From: Clostridium_AD sp050717515
GTDB lineage: Bacteria; Bacillota; Clostridia; Clostridiales; Clostridiaceae
Assembly: GCF_050717515.1 (NCBI RefSeq)
Contig: NZ_JBOITL010000007.1
Location: 124,001 to 188,000, forward strand
Direction of reading: 5' to 3'
DNA length: 64,000 nucleotides
The notes beneath the pieces are model-generated. The model was not told where the DNA came from. It saw only the letters and a program-made list of their open reading frames with translations, and ran no database searches. Each line of letters opens with the position of its first letter. The stretch's first letter is position 1. Below, piece by piece: positions 34,315 through 43,233 of the stretch. The position numbers and the translations under genes were made by a program.

Positions 34315-35574
34315 ATGAAGAAAATATCAGCATTGCTCGATCCGTATAGAGGATTACCCAAAGAAATATATGTTATTTTTATTTCAAAAATTATAAATGC
34401 CATGGGATGTTTTGTTATGCCCTTACTTACCCTTATTCTTACAGAAAAAATCGGTTTATCCAAGGAAATGTCAGGAGTTTACATTAGTATAGCAGGATTA
34501 ATATCTATGCCTGCATCTATAATTGGTGGTAAATTAACTGATATTATTGGCAGGAAAACAATTATTGTTATATTTGATTTTTTATCTGCCATTTTATATA
34601 TTGTTTGTGGATTTATGAATCCATCTATGAGTATGATTTACGTATTGATGCTTGCATCTGTATGTATGTTTATAGCTGGTCCGGCCCACGATGCCCTTAT
34701 TGCAGATTTAACTACACCCAAAAACAGGGATGGTGCTTATGCATTATCCTATATGGGATGGAATATTGGGTTCGCCATAGGTCCAATCATTGGTGGGCTT
34801 CTCTATGAAAATTATTTATCACTTGTATTTATAGGAGATGCGGTAACCGCACTTATATCCCTTGGTTTAATATCTATTTTCATTAAAGAAACTATACATC
34901 TTACAAAAGAAGAGACTACAGTTGAAGCTAGAAATTTAGAATCCAGAGTAGAAGGTTCAATAATATCAGTGTTATTAAAAAGACCAATACTCATATATTT
35001 TGCATTTTGTACTTTTGGGTATAATTTTGTTTATTCGCAATGGTCTTTTATGATGCCAATCCATTCAACGCAAAATTTTCTGAATCTAGGAGCTAAATAT
35101 TATGGTTTAATGGCAGGCTTTAATGGATTAATAGTTATGCTTTTTACTCCACTTATAACTAAAATCTCACAAAACACGAAACACATTAGAAAAATGATCT
35201 ATGGAGGCCTTCTATATGCATTTGGTTTTGGGATGCTAGGTATACTAAATACACTACCTTTCTTCTTTGTATCTGTTTTCATATTTACTTTGGGAGAAAT
35301 TATTTTGTCAATAAGCGTTACACCATTTATTGCAAATCATACACCTATGTCACATCGTGGTAGAATGAATGCCGTTCTTCCAATAATCTTCGGCATGGGC
35401 TATACTTTAGGACCCATAACTATGGGCAAAGCCTTGGGACATATTAGCATAGAATCAGCATGGCTAATTTTAGGTATGGTAGCACTTATATCATCAATAT
35501 TTATGTGTGTACTTGAAAAATACGATGAAAACCAAAAGAAAAAGGAAAAAAATATTTTCACCCTAGTGGACTAA
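34315..35574 (+). CDS. Major facilitator superfamily transporter
   Basis: The 419-residue protein has about 12 membrane helices. The loop after helix 2 carries GGKLTDIIGRKTIIV, the conserved MFS motif A; GWNIGFAIGPIIGGLLYE matches the helix-5 motif C of drug/proton antiporters. It fits the DHA1-type multidrug exporters. AAAGGGGGAC precedes the ATG. It stands alone; the substrate is unknown. The gene to the right (carboxypeptidase) has its own leader. Confidence 0.88.
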   Translation: MKKISALLDPYRGLPKEIYVIFISKIINAMGCFVMPLLTLILTEKIGLSKEMSGVYISIAGLISMPASIIGGKLTDIIGRKTIIVIFDFLSAILYIVCGFMNPSMSMIYVLMLASVCMFIAGPAHDALIADLTTPKNRDGAYALSYMGWNIGFAIGPIIGGLLYENYLSLVFIGDAVTALISLGLISIFIKETIHLTKEETTVEARNLESRVEGSIISVLLKRPILIYFAFCTFGYNFVYSQWSFMMPIHSTQNFLNLGAKYYGLMAGFNGLIVMLFTPLITKISQNTKHIRKMIYGGLLYAFGFGMLGILNTLPFFFVSVFIFTLGEIILSISVTPFIANHTPMSHRGRMNAVLPIIFGMGYTLGPITMGKALGHISIESAWLILGMVALISSIFMCVLEKYDENQKKKEKNIFTLVD

Positions 35575-35700
35575 ACGTAAAATTTACTATACCTAAGTGA
35601 TTAAACAATGTACCTTGTTCTTAATTAACTAAAATGATATACTTATTTTGTATTTATCAGTAGATAAGTATAAAATCTAACGTAAATGGAGAGATGAAAA

Positions 35701-36960
35701 TTGAAAAGAACAAATCGACTTTTATTATTTGCACTAGTATTTACACTAGTCTTTTCTACAACTGTTTTTGCTGCCGTTAAGCCACTAGATTTAATTGGTA
35801 AAGCTGCTATTTCTGTAGATATAGATACTAAAGAAATTATTTATACTAAAAACATTGATAATAAGATGTACCCTGCGAGCATTACAAAGCTTATTACAGC
35901 TTTATTACTTGCTGAAAATAAGAAATCCACGGACAATTTGATCTATACTGCATCAGCAAAAGCGCAACCACCTTATTCTTACAACCTAAATATTCATCCT
36001 ATAGCAGTTGGTGATACTATGTCAGCTGATGACGTAATGGACGCACTTCTTCTTTATTCTGGAAATGATATTGCGTATATGATTGCAGATAACATTGGAG
36101 GAAATGAAGCTAATTTTGCTAAAATGATGAATGCCGAGGCTGCGAAGCTAGGAATGAAAGGTTCTCACTTTATCACTCCAAATGGCCTGGATGATAAAAA
36201 TGATCAACATTTTACAACCCCTTATGATTTAACTATCTTAGGTATAGCTGCTTACAAAAACGATAGAGTAAAGCAATCTATGGCTAAAAAAACTAGCACA
36301 ATAAAATCTACCAAGGGTCCTGAAGCTATTATTCAAAATAGAAACAAACTTCTTGGTGTAGATGGTAACATGGGTGGTAAAACTGGCTATACAACAAAAG
36401 CCGGAAGATGTTTAGTTTCCATATATGAACGTAATGGCCGCCATATATTAGGAGTTGTTATGAATTCTGAAAATGACGCAAAAGACACAAAAGTCTTTGA
36501 AGATATGCAAAAACTAATTGACTTTAGTTATGCCGCTAAAAAAGAAGTAATTACTAAAAAAAATACTGCTATAAAAACAATTTCAGTACCCTATAAGGTT
36601 ATTCCATTCATAGGACCAAAAAGAACAATTAATATTCCATTAGAGTCAAAAGAGGATGTGACTGCTTTTAATAATGATGTCAAACCACAAACTATTGTTA
36701 AAGCTGATAGCATAAATGCATGGAAGCTTAATAAAGAGACATCAGTTGGAACTTTAGCATTTAAACAAAGAGATGCCCAAAAGAGTTATAAGTTATATCC
36801 AATGATTTCAAAATCTACCCTTATTAAAGACAATATAATAATTTACGCTATAGTTGCCATTCTACTAGTTGTAGTTTTAGGTTTAATAGTGTTTTTAATT
36901 TCTTCCATTAGCAGACGTAAAAACCGTGGTGGTAGAAGAATGAGTTTTAAAAGGAGATAA
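35701..36960 (+). CDS. D-alanyl-D-alanine carboxypeptidase, PBP5 family
   Basis: Starts at TTG after GGAGAG. The 419-residue protein has a signal peptide (about 1-24, ending VFA), and the serine peptidase motifs SITK in PASITKLITALL (catalytic Ser, about 60), SGN in YSGNDIAYM (about 120) and KTG in GGKTGYTTKAGRC (about 222). It trims the terminal D-Ala of peptidoglycan stem peptides outside the membrane. Instead of the usual amphipathic tail it ends with a membrane helix (about 378-400) and a basic tail. An ArsR-type gene follows after three bases. Confidence 0.92.
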   Translation: MKRTNRLLLFALVFTLVFSTTVFAAVKPLDLIGKAAISVDIDTKEIIYTKNIDNKMYPASITKLITALLLAENKKSTDNLIYTASAKAQPPYSYNLNIHPIAVGDTMSADDVMDALLLYSGNDIAYMIADNIGGNEANFAKMMNAEAAKLGMKGSHFITPNGLDDKNDQHFTTPYDLTILGIAAYKNDRVKQSMAKKTSTIKSTKGPEAIIQNRNKLLGVDGNMGGKTGYTTKAGRCLVSIYERNGRHILGVVMNSENDAKDTKVFEDMQKLIDFSYAAKKEVITKKNTAIKTISVPYKVIPFIGPKRTINIPLESKEDVTAFNNDVKPQTIVKADSINAWKLNKETSVGTLAFKQRDAQKSYKLYPMISKSTLIKDNIIIYAIVAILLVVVLGLIVFLISSISRRKNRGGRRMSFKRR

Positions 36961-36963
36961 GCA

Positions 36964-37251
36964 ATGAATAAGGATTTTCAACAATATACAGAAATTTCAG
37001 AATTATTAAAAGCTCTTGCTCACCCTGTAAGAATCTGTATTATAAGAGGGCTTATGAGCAAAGGTAGTTGCAATGTTAGCTATATGCAAGATTGCCTAAA
37101 CCTTCCTCAATCCACCATTTCTCAACACCTTCAAAAGCTAAAATCTTTAGGAATTATACAAGGTGAAAGAAATGGCTTGCAAATTAATTATAAAATTTGT
37201 AACGAAACCATTATAAATGTAATAAATGCACTGTTTCCTGATGAAACTTAA
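36964..37251 (+). CDS. ArsR-family transcriptional regulator
   Basis: The 95-residue winged-helix protein reads LLKALAHPVRICIIRGL (about 14-30), then LPQSTISQHLQKLKSLGII (recognition helix, about 55-73), typical of ArsR/SmtB. Two Cys lie near residues 36 and 43 (SCNVSYMQDC), close to the region where some members bind metals or form a redox switch, but not in the classic CxCxxC form. Its ATG is three bases after the carboxypeptidase stop with AAAGGAG inside that gene, so the two are cotranscribed, an unusual pairing. A terminator follows. Confidence 0.9.
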   Translation: MNKDFQQYTEISELLKALAHPVRICIIRGLMSKGSCNVSYMQDCLNLPQSTISQHLQKLKSLGIIQGERNGLQINYKICNETIINVINALFPDET

Positions 37252-37267
37252 TTTAAATTTATCAAAA

Positions 37268-37305
37268 GGCATGTAGTACTAAAAAATTAGCACTACGTGC
37301 TTTTT
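37268..37305 (+). terminator. Terminator of the carboxypeptidase-ArsR operon
   Basis: GGCATGTAGTACTAA and TTAGCACTACGTGC form a long stem followed by five T. Confidence 0.8.
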
Positions 37306-37530
37306 CTCATAGTATGCTATAACTAAAAGTATATATTGCTACAAATGCGTTCACTTCACCGAGTAATTCTACAATTTATTTTATTTATAGCTGCTAAAAA
37401 CCACAAACTCGCTGCGCTCAGACATGTGGTTTTCTTCACGCAGCTACAAATAAAATAAATTGTGAATTACTATGGTTTGTTCAACGCATTTTACGCAATA
37501 TATACTTTTGTTAGCATACTATGAGAAAAA
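37301..37530. repeat. Long hairpin repeat, copy 1 (230 bases)
   Basis: The ends TTTTTCTCATAGTATGCTA are exactly inverted, and inner segments pair over most of the length (AGTATATATTGC; AGTAATTC with GAATTACT; CCACA with TGTGG). The tip reads AAACTCGCTGCGCTCAGACATG. The same architecture and tip recur at 40842. No protein frame. Confidence 0.85.
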
Positions 37531-37630
37531 GTATCACATTAAAATTTTCCGTAAACAGCTTAGGGCACATAGCAATTAATAATTACTTTGTGAACCTAAG
37601 GGATACTCTAATTGTATATAAAATATAAGT

Positions 37631-37868
37631 ATGAAATTTCTCCGAAGTGACTTGCAATAAGAAACGACAAAACTATTGAAATTCCATTTAGAAATTCTTC
37701 TTTTGCGAATATAAAATTCTCGTAAGCCTGACAGGAAGTCAGGCTAGCGAACCTGAGGCAGGACGCAGAATGTGAGCGTTAGAGAATTTTATATTCGCAA
37801 AAGATTAGAATTTCTTAATGAAATTTCAAGTTTCTAGTTCTGTTGCAAGGCACGTAGGAGAGATTTCA
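37631..37868. repeat. Long hairpin repeat, copy 3 (opposite orientation)
   Basis: ATGAAATTTCTCC at the left matches GAGAGATTTCAT at the right; long inner arms (TTTTGCGAATATAAAATTCTC and complement) enclose an AGCCTGAC/GTCAGGCT hairpin. The tip complement contains TAACGCTCACAT, close to the tip of the other two copies. The right arm overlaps the last codons of the EamA-family gene. Confidence 0.75.
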
Positions 37869-38766
37869 TACCTCCTTTGAATTTTTTAAAGTTAAATTTA
37901 CCATCCAAACTAACTAAAGTTACCCCCATTATTATGATTGTGCACCCTATTACCTGCCCAACAGTTATGACTTCATTTAATAAGACTGCTGCTGCAATTA
38001 AACTCATAATAGGCTGTAAATTTATATATGTAGTAATGATTGTTGCTCCAAGTTCTTTTAGGCAATAGACATATATTATATACCCAATACAAGAGCAAAA
38101 GATTGATAAGAACACTATGTTTAATACAACTTTAGTAGAGGGTACTTGCAAAGTACTAAATAGCAGTGAAGGACTTAAGAACAATGCCCCCCACATAATT
38201 TGATAAGTAGTTATAGTTATTATTCTATAATTTCTTTTAAAACTACTGCAAACCATGTTATAAATCACCCAAGAAAATACTGCTCCCAGAGCCATTAAGT
38301 CTCCTATACTTCCTTTTGAAAATAAGCTTACCCTTCCCTTAGATGCAATTATTATAATAATCCCAATTAGGCTTAAGGTAGCACCTATTATTTTTCCATA
38401 GGTCATCTTCTCTTTATAAAGTATTTTTTGTGAAAATAAAGTAAATACAGGTATAGTCGCAATTAAAATTGCCACATTTGATGCAGAGGTATATGCTACA
38501 GAATAGTTTTCGAAAATAAAATATATTGCTACTCCAAATAGACCACCCAAGGCTAATTTAAGCTTGTCCTCTTTTAAAATCTTCTCTTTAGGGTACTTTA
38601 CTTTCATTATTATAAATAAAATTATTGCAGCCAGCGCAAATCTATAAAATGCTGATAATATTGGATCTACTTCTTCCACTATAACCTTTATACTTAAATA
38701 GGATAAGCTCCATATCACCATTAAGATAACTGCCATTATATGAGGCATTTTTTTATTTTTCAACAT
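37834..38766 (-). CDS. EamA/DMT-family transporter
   Basis: The 310-residue protein has ten predicted membrane helices arranged as two EamA repeats (about 8-140 and 155-290); WSLSYLSIKV in helix 1 and the second-repeat segment LGATIITTYINLQPIMSLI are characteristic of drug/metabolite exporters. Substrate unknown. A dyad lies in its upstream region at 38798. Its last roughly ten codons lie within the right arm of a long hairpin repeat, so the C terminus (RALQQN) may have been altered by that element. Confidence 0.9.
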   Translation of the reverse strand: MLKNKKMPHIMAVILMVIWSLSYLSIKVIVEEVDPILSAFYRFALAAIILFIIMKVKYPKEKILKEDKLKLALGGLFGVAIYFIFENYSVAYTSASNVAILIATIPVFTLFSQKILYKEKMTYGKIIGATLSLIGIIIIIASKGRVSLFSKGSIGDLMALGAVFSWVIYNMVCSSFKRNYRIITITTYQIMWGALFLSPSLLFSTLQVPSTKVVLNIVFLSIFCSCIGYIIYVYCLKELGATIITTYINLQPIMSLIAAAVLLNEVITVGQVIGCTIIIMGVTLVSLDGKFNFKKFKGGMKSLLRALQQN

Positions 38767-39081
38767 ATCACACCCTTTACTTTTCTTTAATCCACCTGAA
38801 AATAAATAACAAGTAAGTATACTAGTCTATTCTGACTTGTTACTTATTTTCATGCGCCTAATATGATTATATCTTAGAATTACCAATAATTACACTACAA
38901 TTTTATTTTTAATTGACAATATTTTTAAATGTATTTTTGCAATTTTAGTATTGTCAATATTTCATTTTTAGAGTATTATATTATAGAATTGAATTATTTT
39001 CAGTTGTTTATGATGAATTTTAGCTAAATAAAATTCATTTTAATTAAAAAAAATTATGTACTAACCTATGGAGGTGCCAAT
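38767..39081. other. Divergent intergenic region with a dyad
   Basis: 315 bases between divergent genes. GAAAATAAATAACAAGT (38798-38814) is inverted at 38835-38851 around a 20-base spacer, a candidate operator or leader hairpin of the EamA gene. The rest is AT-rich promoter-like sequence. Confidence 0.45.
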
Positions 39082-40842
39082 TTGAAAAAAGAATTTTCAC
39101 TAAGTAACGATAATGTAATGATAAATTTCACCGCAAAATACTGTAATAGTCCTGAAAAATTATTAGAAAGTAATGGCTTTAGAAGAGTTTTTAATGCTTA
39201 TCTTAAAAAAATAAAAAAGAAAAACTCAAATATCTATAAATATTTAATTCAAAATGCTCACAAAGAAAATGAGGATTTAGATGTTTTCATGATACATTTG
39301 TTTAAACTACTGTCTATATTAAATGTAAATGAAATTATAAATTTAAATACTAAATATAGTTCCCTTATAAATAACAAAGATTCCTTTATTGATTTTATAG
39401 AAGATTTTTATGGTTTCTGGAGAAAGCTTGAAAGATACACTGTAATTCAAAACAATAAAATTAATGAGGGTTTAGAGAAAACAAGCTTTATCGAAGCTAA
39501 CAATGATTTTTCCATGCTTATACTTAATTTGTACAGAAAAATTGAAGAGAATGTAGTTGGCCATAAACCTACAGTTTACAGACAACTACCTGCTGGTGGC
39601 AATGCTGGTCTTATTGTTAATAATGCAAATTGGCCTATGCCCTCTGGTTATGAAAAATTAAAGGACGTTCCCTTTATTGAATCAATAATGCTAGATTTAC
39701 CTTATATAAGCTACCCTAAAAGAAACACTCGCGATGGTATTTTTAATGAATGTTTTGAAAATCCATTAGAGCATTGTACTTTAAGCACTGACCATTGGTT
39801 TTGTTACCCTGCGAAAGTAGGAACACTTCTTGCATTCATCTATGTTCACAGAGATTTTATGGCTCATGCAATAACTCTATGTAACCTATTTGAAATGGCA
39901 AGAGAGAAAGAATACAGAGGTATTAAACCGGATATAGTTTTTGTTTTTGGAGCTAAGGACTCTATTAATGCTAAAGATCCCTCTCCTAAGATCAAAACAG
40001 TTTTTTATGACGATGTAAAAAATGATATTATGCTTGGCTATATAAGTTATGGTGAAGAAATTGATTATTTTGGATATGTAAAAAAGATGGCTTTAACGCT
40101 TCATAACTTAATAATGATTAAAAGAGGTCATTTACCAATCCATGGTGCCATGGTAAATATTGTTATGAATAACGGTAAAAGCGCAAATGTTGTTATTATG
40201 GGTGATAGTGGTGCAGGTAAATCTGAATGCTTAGAAGCCTTTAGAAGTTTAAGTGAAGATTTTGTCAGTGACATGACTATAGTCTTTGATGACATGGGCG
40301 TTGTAACTATGAATGGCGGTAACAAACCCTTAGGCTTTGGAACAGAAATTGGTGCCTTCGTAAGACTGGATGATTTGGATGCAGGTTATGCTTTTAAAGA
40401 AATCGATAGAAGTATATTTATGAATCCTGATAAAATTAACGCAAGACTTGTTATGCCTGTAGCAAGCTATAAAGATATTATTAAGGGATACCCTATAGAT
40501 TTATTCCTTTACGCAAACAATTATGAAGAGGTAAATGAAGAAAATGAAGAAATTAATTTCTTTACAAATCCAATGGACGCCATTGCAGTTTGCAAAAGTG
40601 GAGCAAGAATGGCAAAAGGTACCACCACTGAACTGGGCCTTGTAACATCTTATTTTGCAAATCCTTTTGGACCTGTGCAAAAACAAGAACTAGTAGATGT
40701 TCTTATAGAAAAGTATTTTGAGGAATTCTTTAAAACAGGAGTAAAAGTTGGACAAATTAGAACTTCCTTAGGTATAAAAGGTCAGGAAAAAGATGGGCCA
40801 AAAAAAGCAGCTAAAAAATTATTCGAGTTAATCATAAAATAA
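39082..40842 (+). CDS. PEPCK-fold P-loop protein (phosphoenolpyruvate carboxykinase-like)
   Basis: Starts at TTG after GGAGGTGCC. The C-terminal half of the 586-residue protein has a kinase-1a P-loop GDSGAGKSECLEAF (about 374-387), a DDMG acidic motif (about 404) and surrounding segments (LPIHGAMVNI, ARLVMPVASY) that fit the HPr-kinase/PEPCK fold. The N-terminal 190 residues are helical and unrecognised. I cannot identify the canonical PEP- or metal-binding residues with certainty, so the reaction is open; an ATP- or GTP-dependent enzyme of this fold is the best call. Monocistronic, followed by a long hairpin repeat. Confidence 0.65.
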   Translation: MKKEFSLSNDNVMINFTAKYCNSPEKLLESNGFRRVFNAYLKKIKKKNSNIYKYLIQNAHKENEDLDVFMIHLFKLLSILNVNEIINLNTKYSSLINNKDSFIDFIEDFYGFWRKLERYTVIQNNKINEGLEKTSFIEANNDFSMLILNLYRKIEENVVGHKPTVYRQLPAGGNAGLIVNNANWPMPSGYEKLKDVPFIESIMLDLPYISYPKRNTRDGIFNECFENPLEHCTLSTDHWFCYPAKVGTLLAFIYVHRDFMAHAITLCNLFEMAREKEYRGIKPDIVFVFGAKDSINAKDPSPKIKTVFYDDVKNDIMLGYISYGEEIDYFGYVKKMALTLHNLIMIKRGHLPIHGAMVNIVMNNGKSANVVIMGDSGAGKSECLEAFRSLSEDFVSDMTIVFDDMGVVTMNGGNKPLGFGTEIGAFVRLDDLDAGYAFKEIDRSIFMNPDKINARLVMPVASYKDIIKGYPIDLFLYANNYEEVNEENEEINFFTNPMDAIAVCKSGARMAKGTTTELGLVTSYFANPFGPVQKQELVDVLIEKYFEEFFKTGVKVGQIRTSLGIKGQEKDGPKKAAKKLFELIIK

Positions 40843-41031
40843 AAGAAGTATATATTACTACAACTTCTGTTCGCTGCGCTAAGTAATTCTAAACTGATTT
40901 TAATGAAAGATGCTAAAAAGTGCAAACTCGCTAACGCTCAAACATGCACTTTTCTTAACGCATCTCCCATTAAAATCACTTAAGAATTACTAGAGCTTGC
41001 TCAAATGAAGTTTACGTAATATATACTTCTT
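40842..41031. repeat. Long hairpin repeat, copy 2
   Basis: AAAGAAGTATATATTAC at the left is inverted at the right; AGTAATTCT and AGAATTACT pair, as do GTGCA and TGCAC near the tip AAACTCGCTAACGCTCAAACATG. Aligns with copy 1 over its whole length, with paired bases changing together. Confidence 0.85.
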
Positions 41032-41112
41032 TACCATGTAAAGAAGTAATTCTCCCTAGGGTGGAGTATAAATGTTATCCACAGCCACTTCCGCAAACTG
41101 TTTCCTATAAAA

Positions 41113-43119
41113 TTACTCCACCCCAGTTTGAGGATTTTTGTAAAATGAACTTACAGCATCAAAATTGTTTTTAAGTCTTAAGCCATTGTTTAGTTTAAGT
41201 ACTCTATCAGTATTTTTAATAATGTAATTTTCAAGCTTATCCATGTACAAATTCCCCGCTATTTCATTTTGGGTAACCATGGTTAATCCTTTTTCCCAAC
41301 TAGCTGTTAATTCTGGATTTAAAAGCGTGGGTATAGAATTTTTTACCACATCATAAATAATTTCTCCAAGCAGTGTTGGCATAACTACCTGGGTTTTATT
41401 ATTAGATTTAATGTATTCTATTTTTTCAAGCTTTGTTAAAATTCCTGAACGAGTGGCACTTGTACCAATTCCAGAGCCTTTTATATGCTCTCTTAATTCT
41501 TCATCTTCAATAAGTTTACCCGCATTTTCCATGGCTATAATTATTGAACCTGTAGTAAATCTTTTAGGAGGAGAAGTTTTACCTTCTTTTACAATCAAGT
41601 CTTCCAGATTCACAATTTGACCTTTTTTTAAGGTACTCAAAAATTTCATGTTTTTGCTTTCGCTGTCATTACTATCATTATCAGGTTTTAAAACCTGCAA
41701 ATATCCCAGTTCAACGCAAACCTTATCTGTTGTAAAAAATCTTTCCTTGTCAATCTTGGTTATAACAGAAACCTTGCTATAAACAGCCGGAGGATAAAAT
41801 ATTGCAAGGAACCGTCGCAGCACTAAATTATAGATTTTCTTTTCTATATCCTTTAAAGACATATAGTTTTGAAGACCTTCACCTGTTGGAATAATCGCAT
41901 AATGATCTGTGATTTTACTATCATCAACATATTTTGTTTTAGCTAAATTGCTGTACCATTTTTTTTCTAGAATATTTCCTGCTATATTTTTTATTTCAGG
42001 GTCTCCCTTGAAATTTGTTAGTTTTTGCAAATTCTTATTGATTTCTTTTGTCACAGCCGTAGATAATACCCTAGCATCTGTTCTTGGATATGTGAGCATT
42101 TTCTTTTCATACATGGCTTGAATGTGACTAAGGGTTTGCTCTGGGTTTATTTTGAATTTTTTAGAACATTCATTTTGTATTTCTGCTAAATTAAATAGCA
42201 GTGGAGCATTTTTATTTTCTTTCTTCTTAGTAACATTCTCAACCACAACTTTGCCTTCTATACTAGAATCTCTAAGTTCTGCTATTAATTTTTCTGCCGC
42301 TTCTTGTTTTTTAAATCCACCCTCATTATAAAGAAGTGGTGATTCGAAATAATTAGAGCCTTCTACCGCTTTCCATTCTCCCTCATAAATAGATTCTTCA
42401 TCTACCTTAAAGCTTCCTATAATCTTATAAAATGGAGTAACAATAAACTCTCTAACTTCTCTTTCTCTTTGAACCACCATTCCAAGCACACAAGACATTA
42501 CACGTCCCACCGCAATAACTATATAATTTTTTCCAAGATAATTACTTACAGTTTTTCCATAAACTAAACTTAGAAGTCTAGAAAAATTAATTCCCATTAG
42601 ATAATCCTCTTTTGCTCTTAAATATGCAGCTTCCGATAAATTATCATACTCTTTTAATTCTTTTGCTTCTTTAACACCACGAATTATTTCTTCTTCAGTT
42701 TGTGAATCTATCCATACCCTACGTTTTTCCTTGTTAGGACTCCCTGCCATTTCATCCACTAATCTATATATGTATTCTCCCTCTCGCCCTGAGTCTGTAC
42801 AAACATAAATCCTATCAATATCTTCGCGAACTAATTGACTCTTAACTATATTAAATTGTTTCTTTACTCCCTCTATAACCTCATATTTATATGCTTTAGG
42901 TAAAAATGGCAAAGTATTTAAAGACCATTTTTTTAATTTTACATCATATTTTTCGGGGTAACTCATAGTAACAAGATGACCTACGCACCATGTAACAACA
43001 GCCCTGTCAGACTCTATAAATCCATCAGATTTTCTGCCATTTATTTTTAAGGCTTTAGCAAATTCTGCAGCAACACTTGGTTTTTCTGTAATAAATAATG
43101 CCTTACTGATATGTACCAC
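41113..43119 (-). CDS. topB: DNA topoisomerase III (type IA)
   Basis: The 668-residue protein has the Toprim acidic motifs (TEKPSVAAEFAKAL at the start; TDSGREGEYIYR near residue 109) and the catalytic tyrosine in LTYPRTDARVLS (about 344). It relaxes or decatenates DNA. The start is GTG 43119; the C-terminal zinc ribbons of TopA are absent, as expected for topoisomerase III. A dyad GGGTGGAGTA/TACTCCACCC at 41059-41123 spans its stop codon and may serve as terminator. Confidence 0.93.
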   Translation of the reverse strand: MVHISKALFITEKPSVAAEFAKALKINGRKSDGFIESDRAVVTWCVGHLVTMSYPEKYDVKLKKWSLNTLPFLPKAYKYEVIEGVKKQFNIVKSQLVREDIDRIYVCTDSGREGEYIYRLVDEMAGSPNKEKRRVWIDSQTEEEIIRGVKEAKELKEYDNLSEAAYLRAKEDYLMGINFSRLLSLVYGKTVSNYLGKNYIVIAVGRVMSCVLGMVVQREREVREFIVTPFYKIIGSFKVDEESIYEGEWKAVEGSNYFESPLLYNEGGFKKQEAAEKLIAELRDSSIEGKVVVENVTKKKENKNAPLLFNLAEIQNECSKKFKINPEQTLSHIQAMYEKKMLTYPRTDARVLSTAVTKEINKNLQKLTNFKGDPEIKNIAGNILEKKWYSNLAKTKYVDDSKITDHYAIIPTGEGLQNYMSLKDIEKKIYNLVLRRFLAIFYPPAVYSKVSVITKIDKERFFTTDKVCVELGYLQVLKPDNDSNDSESKNMKFLSTLKKGQIVNLEDLIVKEGKTSPPKRFTTGSIIIAMENAGKLIEDEELREHIKGSGIGTSATRSGILTKLEKIEYIKSNNKTQVVMPTLLGEIIYDVVKNSIPTLLNPELTASWEKGLTMVTQNEIAGNLYMDKLENYIIKNTDRVLKLNNGLRLKNNFDAVSSFYKNPQTGVE

Positions 43120-43233
43120 TCCACTTTCCGTTAAATTACATTATTAGTCTCTGTATTAAATGTCCTTGTTAATGCTTGAAAATTAATTATACCATTGTTT
43201 ATACACCTATTTCAAAAGAAACTTAAATGTACC

